NCBI RefSeq assembly: GCF_028765575.1
Contig: NZ_JARACO010000005.1
Location: 1-64,000, forward strand
From: Aliivibrio sp. S3MY1
Lineage (GTDB): Bacteria; Pseudomonadota; Gammaproteobacteria; Enterobacterales; Vibrionaceae
Direction of reading: 5' to 3'
Length of the DNA stretch: 64,000 bases
The notes below the pieces were generated by a model. The model searched no databases. It saw only the letters and a list, made by a program, of their open reading frames with translations, and was not told the origin of the DNA. The translations under genes were made by a program, and so were the position numbers. Position 1 is the first letter of the stretch, and each line of letters opens with the position of its first letter. Positions 1 to 10,895 of the stretch are shown here, in pieces.

Positions 1-7
1 ACAAAAT

Positions 8-45
8 AAAAGCGCTGAATTATATTCAGCGCTTTTATTTTCTTT
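8..45 (+). terminator. Rho-independent terminator of a gene upstream of the window
   Basis: A 13-bp perfect inverted repeat (arms 8-20 and 24-36, core AAAAGCGCTGAAT) with a 3-nt centre is followed by a T-rich stretch. It probably ends a transcript entering from the left. The arms are symmetric and A/T-flanked, so it could work in both directions. Confidence 0.75.
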
Positions 46-189
46 AAAATTAATGCTGTGAAGCATTAACCCCACAAAAAAATCCCTGCTCTTTAGAATA
101 TTCTGATTCCTATAAATTAAAGAATCGAACCGTCTATTTATCTGCATATATTATTGTCTCTTTAATTAGATACAGTCGCAGAGGAACAG

Positions 190-510
190 TTATATCTGTT
201 AATTACCATATAACTAACAGAGTTATCCACATATTATTTTTTGTGGATAACTCTGTTAGTTGTTTGGAAATCATCTTCCAAAAAAGAGTTTAAATAAAGA
301 TCTTGTTTCTATTTTATGATCGAAGATACTTTCATGTAACTGTATCCTTATGATAAATAAGGAAATATTGTTTTATATGCATTGTTTTTAGTGATTTGAA
401 AGATCTTTTTGCTTGACTTCTTTGATCCTAATCATATTCCTGTCTTGTGTTTAACTTTTCGATTATTCCTATTGTTTACCCTGTCTAATAATCTTTTCCA
501 CATTTTTTTT
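190..510. other. AT-rich gene-free region with DnaA boxes (datA-like candidate)
   Basis: Positions 1-567 hold no plausible gene. At 212-231 and 242-261 lies a perfect 20-bp inverted repeat separated by a 10-nt T-rich loop. Each arm contains a perfect DnaA box (TTATCCACA at 223-231; its complement at 242-250). A third box-like site TTTTCCACA is at 494-502 and a weak one at 446-454 on the other strand. Four GATC (Dam) sites lie at 299, 318, 402 and 424. No T-tract follows the right arm, so this is not a normal terminator. From memory, the E. coli DnaA-titrating locus datA lies beside queG, the gene that follows here. Equivalence is inference. Confidence 0.5.
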
Positions 511-567
511 CGATACACTTCAACTTTATTGACTTAATGAACCGTAACACAAGGCTTTATGCTTCAT

Positions 568-1686
568 TTATGCATCTCTAGGTAAACCTTTTTCGATAAT
601 TCGGATGAGACGTTGCTCTTTTCTATTGGTATTTATTTGTTGAGATTGTTGCTGCTCTATTGCCCAAAGAAGGTGAATATCGAGATTATCATTGAGCCCA
701 AGACGTTGATGTAATGCTGATATGATCATTTCAGAGTGTGGCGCATTACCCATTGCGATTGCGATGTTACGCAGCCATTGGTAATGACCAATACGACGGA
801 TTGCAGAGCCTTCCATATTTTTTAAAAAGGTAGACTCATCCCATGCAAAAAGAGAGAGTAAGTTAGCGTTGTCTAGAGACTCTCTACGATGAAAGTCATT
901 TTGCTGTGTTATATCTGCTTCACGGTTCCAAGGACAAACGAGTTGGCAGTCATCACAGCCATAAATTCGATTTCCCATTAACGAACGAAACTCTTCAGGA
1001 ATAACCTCGCTGTTTTCTATGGTTAAATAAGAAATACAACGACGGGCGTCAATCACTCCATTTTCTAATATCGCATTTGTTGGGCATGATGTGACACAGG
1101 CGGTACATTTACCACATTGGTTCTCAACAGGAGAATCAACCGGCAGTGGGATGTCAATTAAAAGCTCGCCTAAGAAAAACCAAGATCCGGCGTCTTTATC
1201 AAGTAGAAGCGAATGTTTTCCTGTCCAACCAAGTCCCGCTTTTTCTGCTAAAGGTCTTTCTAAAATTGGTGCAGAATCAACAAAGGGACGATAACCAAGT
1301 TGCTCAACTTCGGCTTCGATTTTTTGACCTAGTTTTTTAAGTTGATTACGAATGAGTTTGTGGTAATCACGACCGAGCGCGTATCGACTGATATAAGCTT
1401 GTGTAGGATCGCTTAAATTACTTGCAAAACCAGCTTGAGGAGGTAAATAATCCATACGGGCACTGATGACTCTAATTGTGCCAGGATGAAGTTCATTGGG
1501 TCTTGCTCTCATTACGCCATGACGAGCCATCCAGTCCATAGAGCCATGATAGCCAGCATTAAGCCATTGCTCTAAAGCAGCCTCGTGCTGAGATAAATCA
1601 ACGTCACAGATCCCAGCTTTTTGAAAGCCGAGTTCTTGTGCCCATAGTTTGATGTTATTTGCGAGTGCTTGATAATCGATATTCAC
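568..1686 (-). CDS. queG: Epoxyqueuosine reductase QueG
   Basis: Performs the last step of queuosine synthesis, reducing epoxyqueuosine in tRNA to queuosine with cobalamin and two [4Fe-4S] clusters; cytosolic. At 372 aa it has the usual family length. The ferredoxin-like pattern C191-x2-C194-x2-C197-x3-C201 is followed by C217 and C244-x2-C247-x3-CP251, which together make the two clusters. Asp137 in the FVDSAP segment matches the family's catalytic Asp. It is transcribed away from tsaE. In E. coli and other vibrios nnr (yjeF) normally lies between queG and tsaE; here only 200 bp separate them and no nnr is seen. Confidence 0.95.
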   Translation of the reverse strand: MNIDYQALANNIKLWAQELGFQKAGICDVDLSQHEAALEQWLNAGYHGSMDWMARHGVMRARPNELHPGTIRVISARMDYLPPQAGFASNLSDPTQAYISRYALGRDYHKLIRNQLKKLGQKIEAEVEQLGYRPFVDSAPILERPLAEKAGLGWTGKHSLLLDKDAGSWFFLGELLIDIPLPVDSPVENQCGKCTACVTSCPTNAILENGVIDARRCISYLTIENSEVIPEEFRSLMGNRIYGCDDCQLVCPWNREADITQQNDFHRRESLDNANLLSLFAWDESTFLKNMEGSAIRRIGHYQWLRNIAIAMGNAPHSEMIISALHQRLGLNDNLDIHLLWAIEQQQSQQINTNRKEQRLIRIIEKGLPRDA

Positions 1687-1886
1687 AGAGAGAGTACATT
1701 TTTTTATTACAGTATTATAAGTAAAAGTTTATCATATAGGATTGATAAGACGTACTTCAATGCACTCAAAAGACATTGAATCAACGCAATCTATGCGAGC
1801 TTGTGTGTGAAAATTCAGCAAATAAATTGTGAATTTGATACCAAGTCCATCAATTTAGACAATTAAAATAGTGAAATTAGTGAATA

Positions 1887-2351
1887 ATGGAACGCTTTGA
1901 ATTTAATTTAGCTACTGAAGACGACACGGTTGAATTTGGTAGACAGCTCTCTCAAGCTTGTACTCAACAAACCACCATCTATTTACATGGTGATCTTGGC
2001 GCAGGTAAAACAACCTTTAGCCGAGGATTTATTCGTTCATTAGGTCATGTTGGTAATGTAAAAAGCCCAACATATACGTTAGTTGAACCTTATGAACTGG
2101 ATAAATGGCAAGTGTATCATTTTGATCTGTATCGTTTGGCTGATCCTGAAGAGCTAGAGTTTATGGGTATCCGTGATTACTTTACTGATGATGCTATTTG
2201 TTTAGTTGAGTGGCCAGAAAGAGGGGAAGGGTTATTACCAAGTCCTGATATTGATATTGATATTCGCTACGATGGCGAAGCTCGTCATGTTGTGATCACG
2301 GGTAATAATGAGTATGGATGTAGTTTAGTACAGCGGTTGAATTTGTGTTAA
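1887..2351 (+). CDS. tsaE: tRNA threonylcarbamoyladenosine biosynthesis ATPase TsaE
   Basis: ATPase partner of TsaB/TsaD in making the t6A37 modification of ANN-decoding tRNAs. The 154-aa length fits the family. The Walker A loop [13 protein letters not shown] lies near residue 35, followed by [10 protein letters not shown] and the HFDLYRL motif, all typical of TsaE. The ATG at 1887 has no obvious Shine-Dalgarno sequence just upstream. The stop overlaps the amiB start by 7 bp, so the two are translationally linked at the head of the long amiB-mutL-miaA-hfq-hflXKC cluster. Confidence 0.95.
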   Translation: MERFEFNLATEDDTVEFGRQLSQACTQQTTIYLHGDLGAGKTTFSRGFIRSLGHVGNVKSPTYTLVEPYELDKWQVYHFDLYRLADPEELEFMGIRDYFTDDAICLVEWPERGEGLLPSPDIDIDIRYDGEARHVVITGNNEYGCSLVQRLNLC

Positions 2352-4072
2352 TCGGTAAATATTTTCGAGTTATTTGGTATGCGCTATTTGTGGTTTTAAC
2401 AACAAGTAGCTTTTTTGTGTCTGCTAATACCTTAGAGGGGATTCGAGTTTGGCCATCGCCAGATGAAACTCGCATAGTTATAGATCTAAACTCAGAAGCT
2501 AACTATAGCTATTTCACGCTTAGTAGCCCTTATCGTTTAGTGGTTGATCTTAAAAATACCAATGTAAAAGCAAAGCTACCACTTAGCGTTAGTGATAGTA
2601 AGGTGTTATCAAAAATAAGAGAGAGCTCTGCGCCATCAAAAGGGACGACTCGACTTGTTTTTGAATTAAAACACTCTGTTACTGCAGATATTTTTAAATT
2701 ATCACCGACCCCTGGTGGCCAGTACGGACATCGTTTAGTGATGGATTTACCTCATAAATCTAAAGGAAATTCAAAACCGGTTCAAAGTAAACCTGCGGCA
2801 TCTTCAAAACCAATTATTCACTCCCAAGACAATCAAATTATTGGAAGTGGTGAGATTATTATTGCCATTGATGCAGGACATGGCGGGGAAGACCCTGGTT
2901 CCATTGGACCGACAAGGAAATATGAGAAGCATGCAACCCTTGCAATATCGAAGAAAGTGGTCGCGCAAATAAATGCTCAACCGGGCATGAGAGCAATACT
3001 TACTCGTAGTGGTGATTACTTTGTTAATTTAAATCAACGAACTGAATTAGCTAGAAAAAATAGAGCTCACTTTTTAGTGTCGATCCATGCCGATAGCTTT
3101 AGCTCTCCAAAGCCACGAGGAGGCTCTGTTTTTGTGTTAAATACACGTCGTGCGAATACCGAAATAGGTCGCTGGGTAGAGAAGCATGAGAAGCAATCAG
3201 AGCTTTTAGGAGGCGCAGGAGATGTGCTATCTAAAAATAATAAAGACAGAAATGTAAGCCAAACTATTTTAGATATGCAGTTTCAAAACTCAACGGAAGA
3301 AGGCTATAAATTAGCGGTAAATGTACTTTCTGAAATGGGTAAAGTGATTAAACTGCATAAATCTAAACCTGCACATGCAAGTTTGGCAGTATTGAAATCA
3401 CCAGATATTCCATCTATTTTAATTGAAACTGGTTTTATGTCGAACCCTACTGAAGAGAAGCAACTGTTCCAGCGTGCTCATCAGGATAAAATTGCTCGAG
3501 CGATCTCAAGGGCTATTACTCGTTACTTTAAAGATAATCCACCGCAAGGTACTTTACTAGCAGCAAAAGGACACCAGCAGAAACACAAAGTACGCTCTGG
3601 TGAATCACTGTCAGTTGTCGCGAAAAAGTACGGCACTACGACAACTAAGCTAAAAAGTGCAAATAAGCTTAAGAGCACGAGTTTAGCGGTAGGGCAAGTA
3701 CTGATTATACCAAGTAATAAACCGGTGTATGTTGCTCCAAAAACGACGACATCAAGTTCAACGCAAGCACGTAGGATTATCACTCATAAAGTAGGTCCTG
3801 GTGAATATTTAGGAAAAATAGCATCTAGATATAAAGTATCAACCAGTAGCATTCGATCATTAAATAGATTGAAGTCAGATACCTTATTTGTCGGTCAAAA
3901 ATTGAAAGTAAGCATGGTTGCCCCTGTGAAGAAACATACGGTGAAACGTGGTGATTTCTTAGGTAAAATTGCGACTAAATATGGAGTGTCTGTATCCAGT
4001 CTTAGAAAGGCCAATAAATTACGTTCAGATGAATTGGCAATCGGACAGGTACTCGTTATACCAACCAGTTAA
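2345..4072 (+). CDS. amiB: N-acetylmuramoyl-L-alanine amidase AmiB with three LysM repeats
   Basis: Periplasmic zinc amidase that splits septal peptidoglycan between MurNAc and L-Ala during daughter-cell separation. It uses a GTG start overlapping tsaE. Residues 1-28 form a signal peptide. An AMIN domain (about 30-130) follows, then an Amidase_3 domain (about 175-395) with zinc-ligand motifs [10 protein letters not shown] and SIHAD and the late [10 protein letters not shown] motif. Three LysM repeats (about 415-460, 480-525, 530-575), each with a YGT/YKV/YGV segment, fill the C-terminus. At 575 aa it is longer than E. coli AmiB, which lacks LysM; the longer form is common in vibrios. Confidence 0.95.
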   Translation: MLIGKYFRVIWYALFVVLTTSSFFVSANTLEGIRVWPSPDETRIVIDLNSEANYSYFTLSSPYRLVVDLKNTNVKAKLPLSVSDSKVLSKIRESSAPSKGTTRLVFELKHSVTADIFKLSPTPGGQYGHRLVMDLPHKSKGNSKPVQSKPAASSKPIIHSQDNQIIGSGEIIIAIDAGHGGEDPGSIGPTRKYEKHATLAISKKVVAQINAQPGMRAILTRSGDYFVNLNQRTELARKNRAHFLVSIHADSFSSPKPRGGSVFVLNTRRANTEIGRWVEKHEKQSELLGGAGDVLSKNNKDRNVSQTILDMQFQNSTEEGYKLAVNVLSEMGKVIKLHKSKPAHASLAVLKSPDIPSILIETGFMSNPTEEKQLFQRAHQDKIARAISRAITRYFKDNPPQGTLLAAKGHQQKHKVRSGESLSVVAKKYGTTTTKLKSANKLKSTSLAVGQVLIIPSNKPVYVAPKTTTSSSTQARRIITHKVGPGEYLGKIASRYKVSTSSIRSLNRLKSDTLFVGQKLKVSMVAPVKKHTVKRGDFLGKIATKYGVSVSSLRKANKLRSDELAIGQVLVIPTS

Positions 4073-4083
4073 AGGACAGGGTT

Positions 4084-6021
4084 ATGCCAATTCAAATCTT
4101 ACCAGCTCGATTAGCCAACCAAATTGCGGCGGGTGAGGTTGTAGAGCGCCCTGCTTCTGTTGTAAAAGAGCTTGTCGAAAACAGTATCGATGCGGGGGCA
4201 ACTCGCATCGATATTGAGATTGAAAAAGGCGGCAGTAAGTTAATTCGTATTCGTGATAACGGGTTTGGTATCGCAAAAGATGAATTAACCCTCGCTTTAA
4301 GTCGACATGCGACCTCAAAAATAACCACTCTTGATGATCTAGAAGCCATTGTTAGTCTTGGTTTTCGTGGCGAAGCGCTTGCTTCGATCAGCTCAGTTTC
4401 TCGCCTAACATTAACCTCTCGAACCGTTGCTCAAGAAGAAGCATGGTCAGCGTATGCTGAAGGTCGAGATATGACGGTAAAGTTAAAACCAGCGGCTCAC
4501 CCAATTGGTACGACTATCGATGTGGTTGATCTTTTCTTCAATACTCCAGCTCGTCGAAAATTCCTTCGAACAGAAAAAACTGAATTCACTCATATTGATG
4601 AGCTATTAAAGCGAATCGCCTTGAGTCGATTGGATATTACGATCAATCTACGTCATAACGGCAAACAAATTCGTCAATATCGAGCGGCCCAAACGAAAGT
4701 TCAAGTTGAAAAGCGCCTTGCTGCGGTATGTGGTTCTAATTTTCTACAGCATGCATTAGAGGTTGAGCTAGAGCATGGTGAACTTAAATTTCATGGTTGG
4801 ATTTCTGCACCAGAAGGAGCGCGAGCACAAGGTGATATCCAATACTGTTATGTGAATGGCCGTATGATGAAAGATAAATTAATCAATCATGCTATTCGAC
4901 AAGGTTATGAATCGTCTCTACTGGCCAATCAATATGCGGCATATATTCTATTTATTGAGATTAGTCCTCATGATGTCGATGTGAATGTTCATCCGGCTAA
5001 ACATGAAGTGCGTTTTCATCAAGCTCGCTTAGTGCATGATTTTATCTATCAAGCGATTTATGGTGCATTGCAGCAAAGTGCAAGCTTGTCGAATATGCCA
5101 ATGAGTGAATTGACTTATGATCATGACGTCGAATCTGAAATCGTTATATCTGACAGCAAAGAAACGTATTTTCCACCAATGAAAGAATACGTTCGTCAAC
5201 CGTATCAAGAACGTGTTGATAAAACGGAACAATTAAGAAAGGCGGTAGATTCGACACCAAGCTACCCAAATAAAGCCCCATCAGATTCTTGGGTTTCTAA
5301 TAAGCCTTCTCAAAAAGCGCTGAACACGTATAAGGCATTATTAAGCCCTGCGAATGAAGGCAAAGCCTCGTCATATAATCAAGTAAAAGAAGCTCGTTTA
5401 AATCAAGTTGTGCCAGAGAGTGTTGAGAAGTGTGTACCTATGGTTTCGGCTACTTCAAATGAAGCGGTCCCTCTTGGTAAAGTATTAACAATTGTTGAGA
5501 AGGTCTTTGCCTTGCTACAGCAAGATGGGCAATTGCAATTATTGGACTTGCGATATGCTGAATTTGTAAAAAGTTATGGTCAGTTGAACAGTGTTCATTT
5601 TGAACCTTTGAAGCCTCAACCGTTATTAATCCCTATCTCTATTGGTATCGAAGAAGAAATTTGTAATAAAGTATTGGATTATGCTTTATTCTTGAAACCT
5701 CTTGGTATTGATCTTAAAGTAAAAAACAAGACAAATATAATCGTTATGGCGGTTTGTCAGCCGATTAGACAGCAGAATTTACAACAATTGATCCCGAATC
5801 TGTTAAGGTATCTAGATAGCATTAATCCATCACTTGAACAGGTGATAATTTGGCTTTCTCATCAAATTCAGCATGAAGAAGCCAGTTACAGTACCGCTCA
5901 GGCGATACAGCTAGTGATGGAATTAGAACAGTTATGGGGAAGTGAACTACCCAAGTTTAATAAAAAACTGTTAAAAAATATCGATATTACTCAAGCGGTA
6001 CAAGCATTTAGTCATGAATAA
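4084..6021 (+). CDS. mutL: DNA mismatch repair protein MutL
   Basis: Links mismatch recognition by MutS to strand incision by MutH in methyl-directed repair. The N-terminal GHKL ATPase shows the expected motifs: the [14 protein letters not shown] helix (catalytic Glu), DNGFGI, and [10 protein letters not shown] transducer domain with VNGRMMKDK and [13 protein letters not shown] follows. A low-conservation linker spans about residues 340-460 and a dimerisation domain ends the protein. I see no endonuclease motif in the C-terminus, as expected where Dam/MutH mark the strand; dam is also in this window. 645 aa. Its stop overlaps the miaA start by 8 bp. Confidence 0.97.
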   Translation: MPIQILPARLANQIAAGEVVERPASVVKELVENSIDAGATRIDIEIEKGGSKLIRIRDNGFGIAKDELTLALSRHATSKITTLDDLEAIVSLGFRGEALASISSVSRLTLTSRTVAQEEAWSAYAEGRDMTVKLKPAAHPIGTTIDVVDLFFNTPARRKFLRTEKTEFTHIDELLKRIALSRLDITINLRHNGKQIRQYRAAQTKVQVEKRLAAVCGSNFLQHALEVELEHGELKFHGWISAPEGARAQGDIQYCYVNGRMMKDKLINHAIRQGYESSLLANQYAAYILFIEISPHDVDVNVHPAKHEVRFHQARLVHDFIYQAIYGALQQSASLSNMPMSELTYDHDVESEIVISDSKETYFPPMKEYVRQPYQERVDKTEQLRKAVDSTPSYPNKAPSDSWVSNKPSQKALNTYKALLSPANEGKASSYNQVKEARLNQVVPESVEKCVPMVSATSNEAVPLGKVLTIVEKVFALLQQDGQLQLLDLRYAEFVKSYGQLNSVHFEPLKPQPLLIPISIGIEEEICNKVLDYALFLKPLGIDLKVKNKTNIIVMAVCQPIRQQNLQQLIPNLLRYLDSINPSLEQVIIWLSHQIQHEEASYSTAQAIQLVMELEQLWGSELPKFNKKLLKNIDITQAVQAFSHE

Positions 6022-6946
6022 AGCATTACCTCAAGCCATCTTTTTGATGGGACCAACAGCATCAGGAAAGACAAACTTAGCAATTGAATTGCGAAAACGT
6101 TTTCCTGTAGAGTTGATAAGCGTAGACTCAGCCCTTATCTATAAGGGAATGGATATTGGTACGGCAAAACCAAATGAAGAGGAACTTTTACAGGCTCCTC
6201 ATCGTCTTATTGATATTCTTGACCCAAAAGAGAGCTATTCAGTGGCTGACTTTCGTCGTGATGCCCTGAAAGAGATGGATGACATTGTTGCTCAAGGAAA
6301 GATACCTTTATTGGTTGGTGGTACCATGCTGTACTACAAAGCGCTACTTGAAGGTCTTTCACCATTACCAGCAGCGGATGCTGATATTAGAGCTCAAATT
6401 GAGCAAGAAGCGGTGCAATTTGGATGGGAAGCAATGCATGAACAATTAAAAACGATTGATCCTGTATCAGCAGAGAGAATTCATCCAAATGATCCACAAC
6501 GACTTTCCCGAGCGTTGGAAGTATTTCGAATTTCGGGTAAAACGTTAACCGAATTAACCCAGATTAAAGGTGACCCCCTACCTTATGAAGTGCATCAATT
6601 TGCGATAGCACCGAAAGAGAGAGCGGAAATTCACCGTCGAATTGAACTACGTTTCAAGATGATGATGGACGCCGGTTTTGAAGCAGAGGCTCGTACCTTG
6701 TATGAACGCGATGATCTTCATGCTGACCTTCCTTCTATTCGTTGCGTAGGTTATCGACAAATGTGGGACTATTTTGATGGGGAGGGTACATTAGATGACG
6801 CGATCTTCCGTGGCGTGTGCGCTACTCGTCAATTAGCCAAGCGACAAATAACCTGGCTACGTAGCTGGAAAGAATTAACTTGGCTGGATAGTGATGACAT
6901 TGATGGTGCCCTACATATGATCTCTGATCGTTTGGAGAAAAAATAA
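6014..6946 (+). CDS. miaA: tRNA dimethylallyltransferase MiaA
   Basis: Transfers a dimethylallyl group to N6 of A37 in UNN-decoding tRNAs, the first step of ms2i6A. The P-loop GPTASGKT is at residues 13-20, followed by [18 protein letters not shown] and the RRDAL and [14 protein letters not shown] motifs diagnostic of the family. The 310-aa length is normal. It overlaps mutL and is followed after about 100 bp by hfq, the same order as in E. coli, where hfq promoters lie inside or behind miaA. Confidence 0.97.
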   Translation: MNKALPQAIFLMGPTASGKTNLAIELRKRFPVELISVDSALIYKGMDIGTAKPNEEELLQAPHRLIDILDPKESYSVADFRRDALKEMDDIVAQGKIPLLVGGTMLYYKALLEGLSPLPAADADIRAQIEQEAVQFGWEAMHEQLKTIDPVSAERIHPNDPQRLSRALEVFRISGKTLTELTQIKGDPLPYEVHQFAIAPKERAEIHRRIELRFKMMMDAGFEAEARTLYERDDLHADLPSIRCVGYRQMWDYFDGEGTLDDAIFRGVCATRQLAKRQITWLRSWKELTWLDSDDIDGALHMISDRLEKK

Positions 6947-7009
6947 GCACAAAAACGTATCAATGTTGTTTAACTTCAGAGCATTTAGTCATAAGCTAAA
7001 GACTAATAG

Positions 7010-7315
<306 letters not shown>

Positions 7316-7359
7316 TCCTATTCTATTATTGAATAGAGGGGCTATTAAGGAGTTAATGC

Positions 7360-8679
7360 TTGTTTGACCGTTATGAATCCGGTGAACAGGCTATTCTTGT
7401 GCATATTAACTTCACTTATGAAGGGGAGTTAGAAGATCTCGATGAATGTAAAATGTTGGTATCTTCTGCAGGGGTAAACACACTAAGTGTTGTGACGGGA
7501 ACTCGTCAATCCCCACTCCCTAAATATTATGTAGGTGAGGGTAAGGCACTAGAAATTGCCGATGCTGTTCGAGCGAATAATGCGGATATCGTGATTTTTA
7601 ATCATGCACTGTCCCCTGCTCAAGAGCGAAATTTAGAACAAATATGTCAGTGCCGAGTAATAGATCGTACAGGACTAATACTGGATATATTTGCTCAACG
7701 TGCGCGAACCTATGAAGGTAAGTTGCAGGTTGAATTAGCACAATTACGTCATATATCTACTCGGTTGATCCGCGGATGGACACACCTTGAACGTCAAAAA
7801 GGCGGGATTGGTTTACGTGGTCCCGGTGAAACTCAATTAGAAACCGATAGACGATTATTGCGAGATCGTATCAAAGCAATTCTACGTCGATTAGGTAAAG
7901 TAGCAAAGCAGCGAGAGCAAGGTCGCCGAGCAAGGCTCCGAGCTGAAATTCCAACCATTTCGTTAGTCGGATACACCAACGCAGGGAAATCTACGTTATT
8001 TAATCGAATTACCGAAGCTGGGGTTTACGCCGCTGACCAATTATTTGCAACACTCGATCCTACATTACGTAAGATTGATGTCGCTGATGTTGGTACTTCA
8101 ATACTTGCAGATACTGTAGGGTTCATTCGTCATTTACCACATGATCTTGTTGCTGCTTTTAAGGCGACATTACAAGAAACGCAAGAAGCAAATATCTTGT
8201 TACATGTTGTTGATGCTAGTGATGAGCGTTTTCGTGAGAATATTGAAGCAGTAGATATAGTTCTTGAAGAGATTGATGCCCATGAGGTGCCTTATCTTCT
8301 CGTAATGAATAAAATTGATAACTTAGAAGATCAACAACCACGAATCGATCGTGATGAGGAAGGCATACCTAGGTGTGTTTGGGTTTCAGCAATGGAAGGC
8401 CAAGGCATTGAGTTGCTTTTTCACGCATTAACAGAGCGATTAGCTGGACAAATGGTAATGCATACATTGCAGTTACCTCCAGAATCGGTTGGGCGTCTTC
8501 GAAGTAAGTTCTTTCAAATGCAAAGCATTGTAAAAGAAGAATATCAGGATGATGGCAGCTTGTTGATTGATGTACGTATGCAGCAAGTTGATTGGTCTAA
8601 GTTAGAAAAACGTGAAGAGACTCCATTAAGTAATTTTATTATTACTAATGAGAGTTCACAGAATTCTTTGTCTTCATAA
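7360..8679 (+). CDS. hflX: GTPase HflX, ribosome-splitting factor
   Basis: GTPase that binds the 50S subunit and splits stalled ribosomes under stress. The start is TTG, chosen because the protein then begins MFDRYESGEQ like E. coli HflX and AAGGAG lies 7 nt upstream (7347-7352). An N-terminal HflX domain (about 1-190) contains the glycine-rich GGIGLRGPGETQLE motif. The G domain has G1 GYTNAGKST, G3 DTVGF and G4 NKID. 439 aa. It sits between hfq and hflK as in enterobacteria. Confidence 0.96.
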   Translation: MFDRYESGEQAILVHINFTYEGELEDLDECKMLVSSAGVNTLSVVTGTRQSPLPKYYVGEGKALEIADAVRANNADIVIFNHALSPAQERNLEQICQCRVIDRTGLILDIFAQRARTYEGKLQVELAQLRHISTRLIRGWTHLERQKGGIGLRGPGETQLETDRRLLRDRIKAILRRLGKVAKQREQGRRARLRAEIPTISLVGYTNAGKSTLFNRITEAGVYAADQLFATLDPTLRKIDVADVGTSILADTVGFIRHLPHDLVAAFKATLQETQEANILLHVVDASDERFRENIEAVDIVLEEIDAHEVPYLLVMNKIDNLEDQQPRIDRDEEGIPRCVWVSAMEGQGIELLFHALTERLAGQMVMHTLQLPPESVGRLRSKFFQMQSIVKEEYQDDGSLLIDVRMQQVDWSKLEKREETPLSNFIITNESSQNSLSS

Positions 8680-8697
8680 TTACTTTGGAGTTTTCTA

Positions 8698-9915
8698 ATG
8701 GCGTGGAATGAGCCTGGAAATAACAACAATAATAATGGCGGCGGCGATAATAAAGACCCTTGGGGTAATAAAAATCGTGGCGGTCGTGATCAAGGTCCAC
8801 CAGATCTTGATGAAGTGTTTAATAAGCTAAGCCAAAAACTGAGCGGTAAGTTCGGTGGTGGCAATAAAGGCGGAAATAATAATGGTGGTGGCGGTTTACC
8901 TTCATTTGGCAATGGTGGTGCAATAGGCTTAGGTCTTATTGCTGTAGTGGCTATTGGTATTTGGGTATTCTCTGGCTTCTACACTATTGGTGAAAGTGAC
9001 CGAGGTGTAGTATTACGCTTTGGGCAATACGATCGTATGGTTGATCCTGGTTTAAACTGGAAACCAACCTTTATTGACCAAGTGACACCCGTTAACATTC
9101 AATCAATTCGTTCATTAAACTCAAAAGGCTTAATGCTAACAAAAGATGAAAACGTAGTAACGGTTGAGATGGGAGTTCAGTACCGTGTTGCTGATGCTCA
9201 TAAATATCTATACACAGTAACTAATGCTGATGACAGCTTGCGCCAAGCAACTGATTCTGCACTACGTGCCGTTATTGGTGATGCGAAGATGGATGATATT
9301 TTGACCAGTGGTCGTCAAGTTATCCGTCAACGTACGCAAGAAACTCTGAATCGTATTATTGATAAGTACGATATGGGTTTATTAGTTGTTGATGTCAACT
9401 TCCAACTGGCTCGTCCGCCAGAGCAAGTAAAAGCTTCATTTGATGATGCGATTGCAGCTCGAGAAGATGAAGAGCGTTTCATTCGTGAAGCAGAGGCCTA
9501 CAGCAATGATATTCTTCCAAAAGCAACAGGTCGTGCTGAACGTTTGAAGAAAGAGGCTCAAGGTTATACCGAGCGTACCGTCAACGAAGCTATTGGTCAG
9601 ATTGCACAGTTTGAAAAACTATTGCCTGAATACAATAGAGCACCTGAAGTGACTCGTACTCGTTTGTACCTAGATACAATGGAACGAGTATACGGTAATA
9701 CAAGTAAGGTTCTGATTGATTCTGAATCAAATGGTAACTTGTTATATCTTCCACTAGATAAAATTACAGGTAATCAACAAGGTTCAGTGAAGTCATCTCC
9801 TAAAACATCAACATCATCATCTAAGAATTATGATTTTGAGTTAGAGAAGAATGGACAGCCAGATTCAAAGACTAATACTACTGGTCGTAACTCAACTCGT
9901 GAAGGGAGATATTAA
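8698..9915 (+). CDS. hflK: FtsH protease modulator HflK
   Basis: SPFH-family membrane protein that forms a large cage with HflC around the FtsH protease and limits its access to membrane substrates. The first 75 residues are Gly/Asn-rich and cytoplasmic, one transmembrane helix spans about 75-95, then comes the SPFH domain (from TIGESDRGVVLRFG) and a long coiled coil. A Ser/Thr-rich polar tail runs from about residue 355. 405 aa. The gap to hflC is 2 bp, so the two are translated together. Confidence 0.96.
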   Translation: MAWNEPGNNNNNNGGGDNKDPWGNKNRGGRDQGPPDLDEVFNKLSQKLSGKFGGGNKGGNNNGGGGLPSFGNGGAIGLGLIAVVAIGIWVFSGFYTIGESDRGVVLRFGQYDRMVDPGLNWKPTFIDQVTPVNIQSIRSLNSKGLMLTKDENVVTVEMGVQYRVADAHKYLYTVTNADDSLRQATDSALRAVIGDAKMDDILTSGRQVIRQRTQETLNRIIDKYDMGLLVVDVNFQLARPPEQVKASFDDAIAAREDEERFIREAEAYSNDILPKATGRAERLKKEAQGYTERTVNEAIGQIAQFEKLLPEYNRAPEVTRTRLYLDTMERVYGNTSKVLIDSESNGNLLYLPLDKITGNQQGSVKSSPKTSTSSSKNYDFELEKNGQPDSKTNTTGRNSTREGRY

Positions 9916-9917
9916 TC

Positions 9918-10802
9918 ATGCGTAAGTTAATGATCCCAACGCTTATCGTTGTTATCGCTATTTTCTTAATGTCACTGTTTGTGATCCCAGAAGGCGAGCG
10001 CGGTATTGTTACTCGATTTGGTCGTTTGATTAAAGACAATAACGAAATTACACGTATCTACGAACCTGGTTTGCATTTTAAAATGCCAATGTTCGATCGC
10101 GTTAATACGTTAGATGCTCGTATTCAAACAATGGATGATCAATCAGACCGTTTCGTAACTTCTGAGAAAAAAGACGTTATTATCGATTCATACGTGAAAT
10201 GGAAGATCAAAGACTTTGGTCAATTCTACTTAGCGACTGGCGGTGGTAATATTTTAACAGCAGAGTCACTATTACAGCGTCGTGTTTCTGATGGCTTGCG
10301 AGCTGAAATTGGTAGTAAAACGGTGAAAGAGATCGTTTCTGAGAAACGTGAACAAGTAATGGCAACGGTACTTCTAGATTCTCAAGAAGGCACAGGTGAC
10401 TTAGGTATTGAAGTGATTGATTTACGAATCAAGAAAATCAACCTACCAGAAGAAATCTCTGAATCGATTTACCGTCGTATGCGCGCAGAGCGTGAAGCGG
10501 TTGCTCGTAAACTACGTTCTCAAGGTCGTGAAAAAGCAGAAGTAATTCGTGCTCAATCAGAACTTGAAGTCGCAACGATCATTGCTGAAGCGGATAAAAC
10601 AGCACAAATTACTCGTGGTGATGCCGATGCAAAAGTTGCAAAACTGTATGCAGACACGTTTAATAAAGAGCCTGAGTTCTTTAGCTTTATCCGTTCATTG
10701 AAAGCCTATGAGAGATCATTTAATAGCAAGAACGACATCTTAGTACTTGATCCTAAGACAGACTTCTTCAAATACATGAATGATCCAAAGGGTGGAAAAT
10801 AA
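9918..10802 (+). CDS. hflC: FtsH protease modulator HflC
   Basis: Partner of HflK in the FtsH-associated SPFH complex. A single N-terminal membrane helix (about residues 5-23) is followed by the SPFH domain starting at IPEGERGIVTRFG, then a helical region rich in Arg, Ala and Glu (about 185-245). 294 aa, normal length. It is the last gene before a hairpin terminator at 10834. Confidence 0.96.
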   Translation: MRKLMIPTLIVVIAIFLMSLFVIPEGERGIVTRFGRLIKDNNEITRIYEPGLHFKMPMFDRVNTLDARIQTMDDQSDRFVTSEKKDVIIDSYVKWKIKDFGQFYLATGGGNILTAESLLQRRVSDGLRAEIGSKTVKEIVSEKREQVMATVLLDSQEGTGDLGIEVIDLRIKKINLPEEISESIYRRMRAEREAVARKLRSQGREKAEVIRAQSELEVATIIAEADKTAQITRGDADAKVAKLYADTFNKEPEFFSFIRSLKAYERSFNSKNDILVLDPKTDFFKYMNDPKGGK

Positions 10803-10833
10803 ATCTAACTCTAGATTTTGATCCGCTTTAATT

Positions 10834-10863
10834 AACAAGGTCCTACGGGGCCTTGTTTTGTTT
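10834..10863 (+). terminator. Terminator after hflC
   Basis: A 10-bp stem (AACAAGGTCC paired with GGGCCTTGTT, one G-T wobble) with loop TACG is followed by TTTTGTTT. It ends the tsaE-to-hflC transcript, possibly with some read-through into the small DUF2065 gene. Confidence 0.75.
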
Positions 10864-10895
10864 CTGCACATGATTAAGTTTATTAAGAGGTCTGT

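Noticed and set aside
190-510. Possible replication origin oriC
   Set aside because: Too few DnaA boxes and no oriC neighbours such as mnmG, dnaA or rpmH; the surrounding genes are queG and tsaE.
3523-3783. Minus-strand hydrophobic frame inside amiB
   Set aside because: Shadow of the LysM-coding region, without ribosome site or homology.
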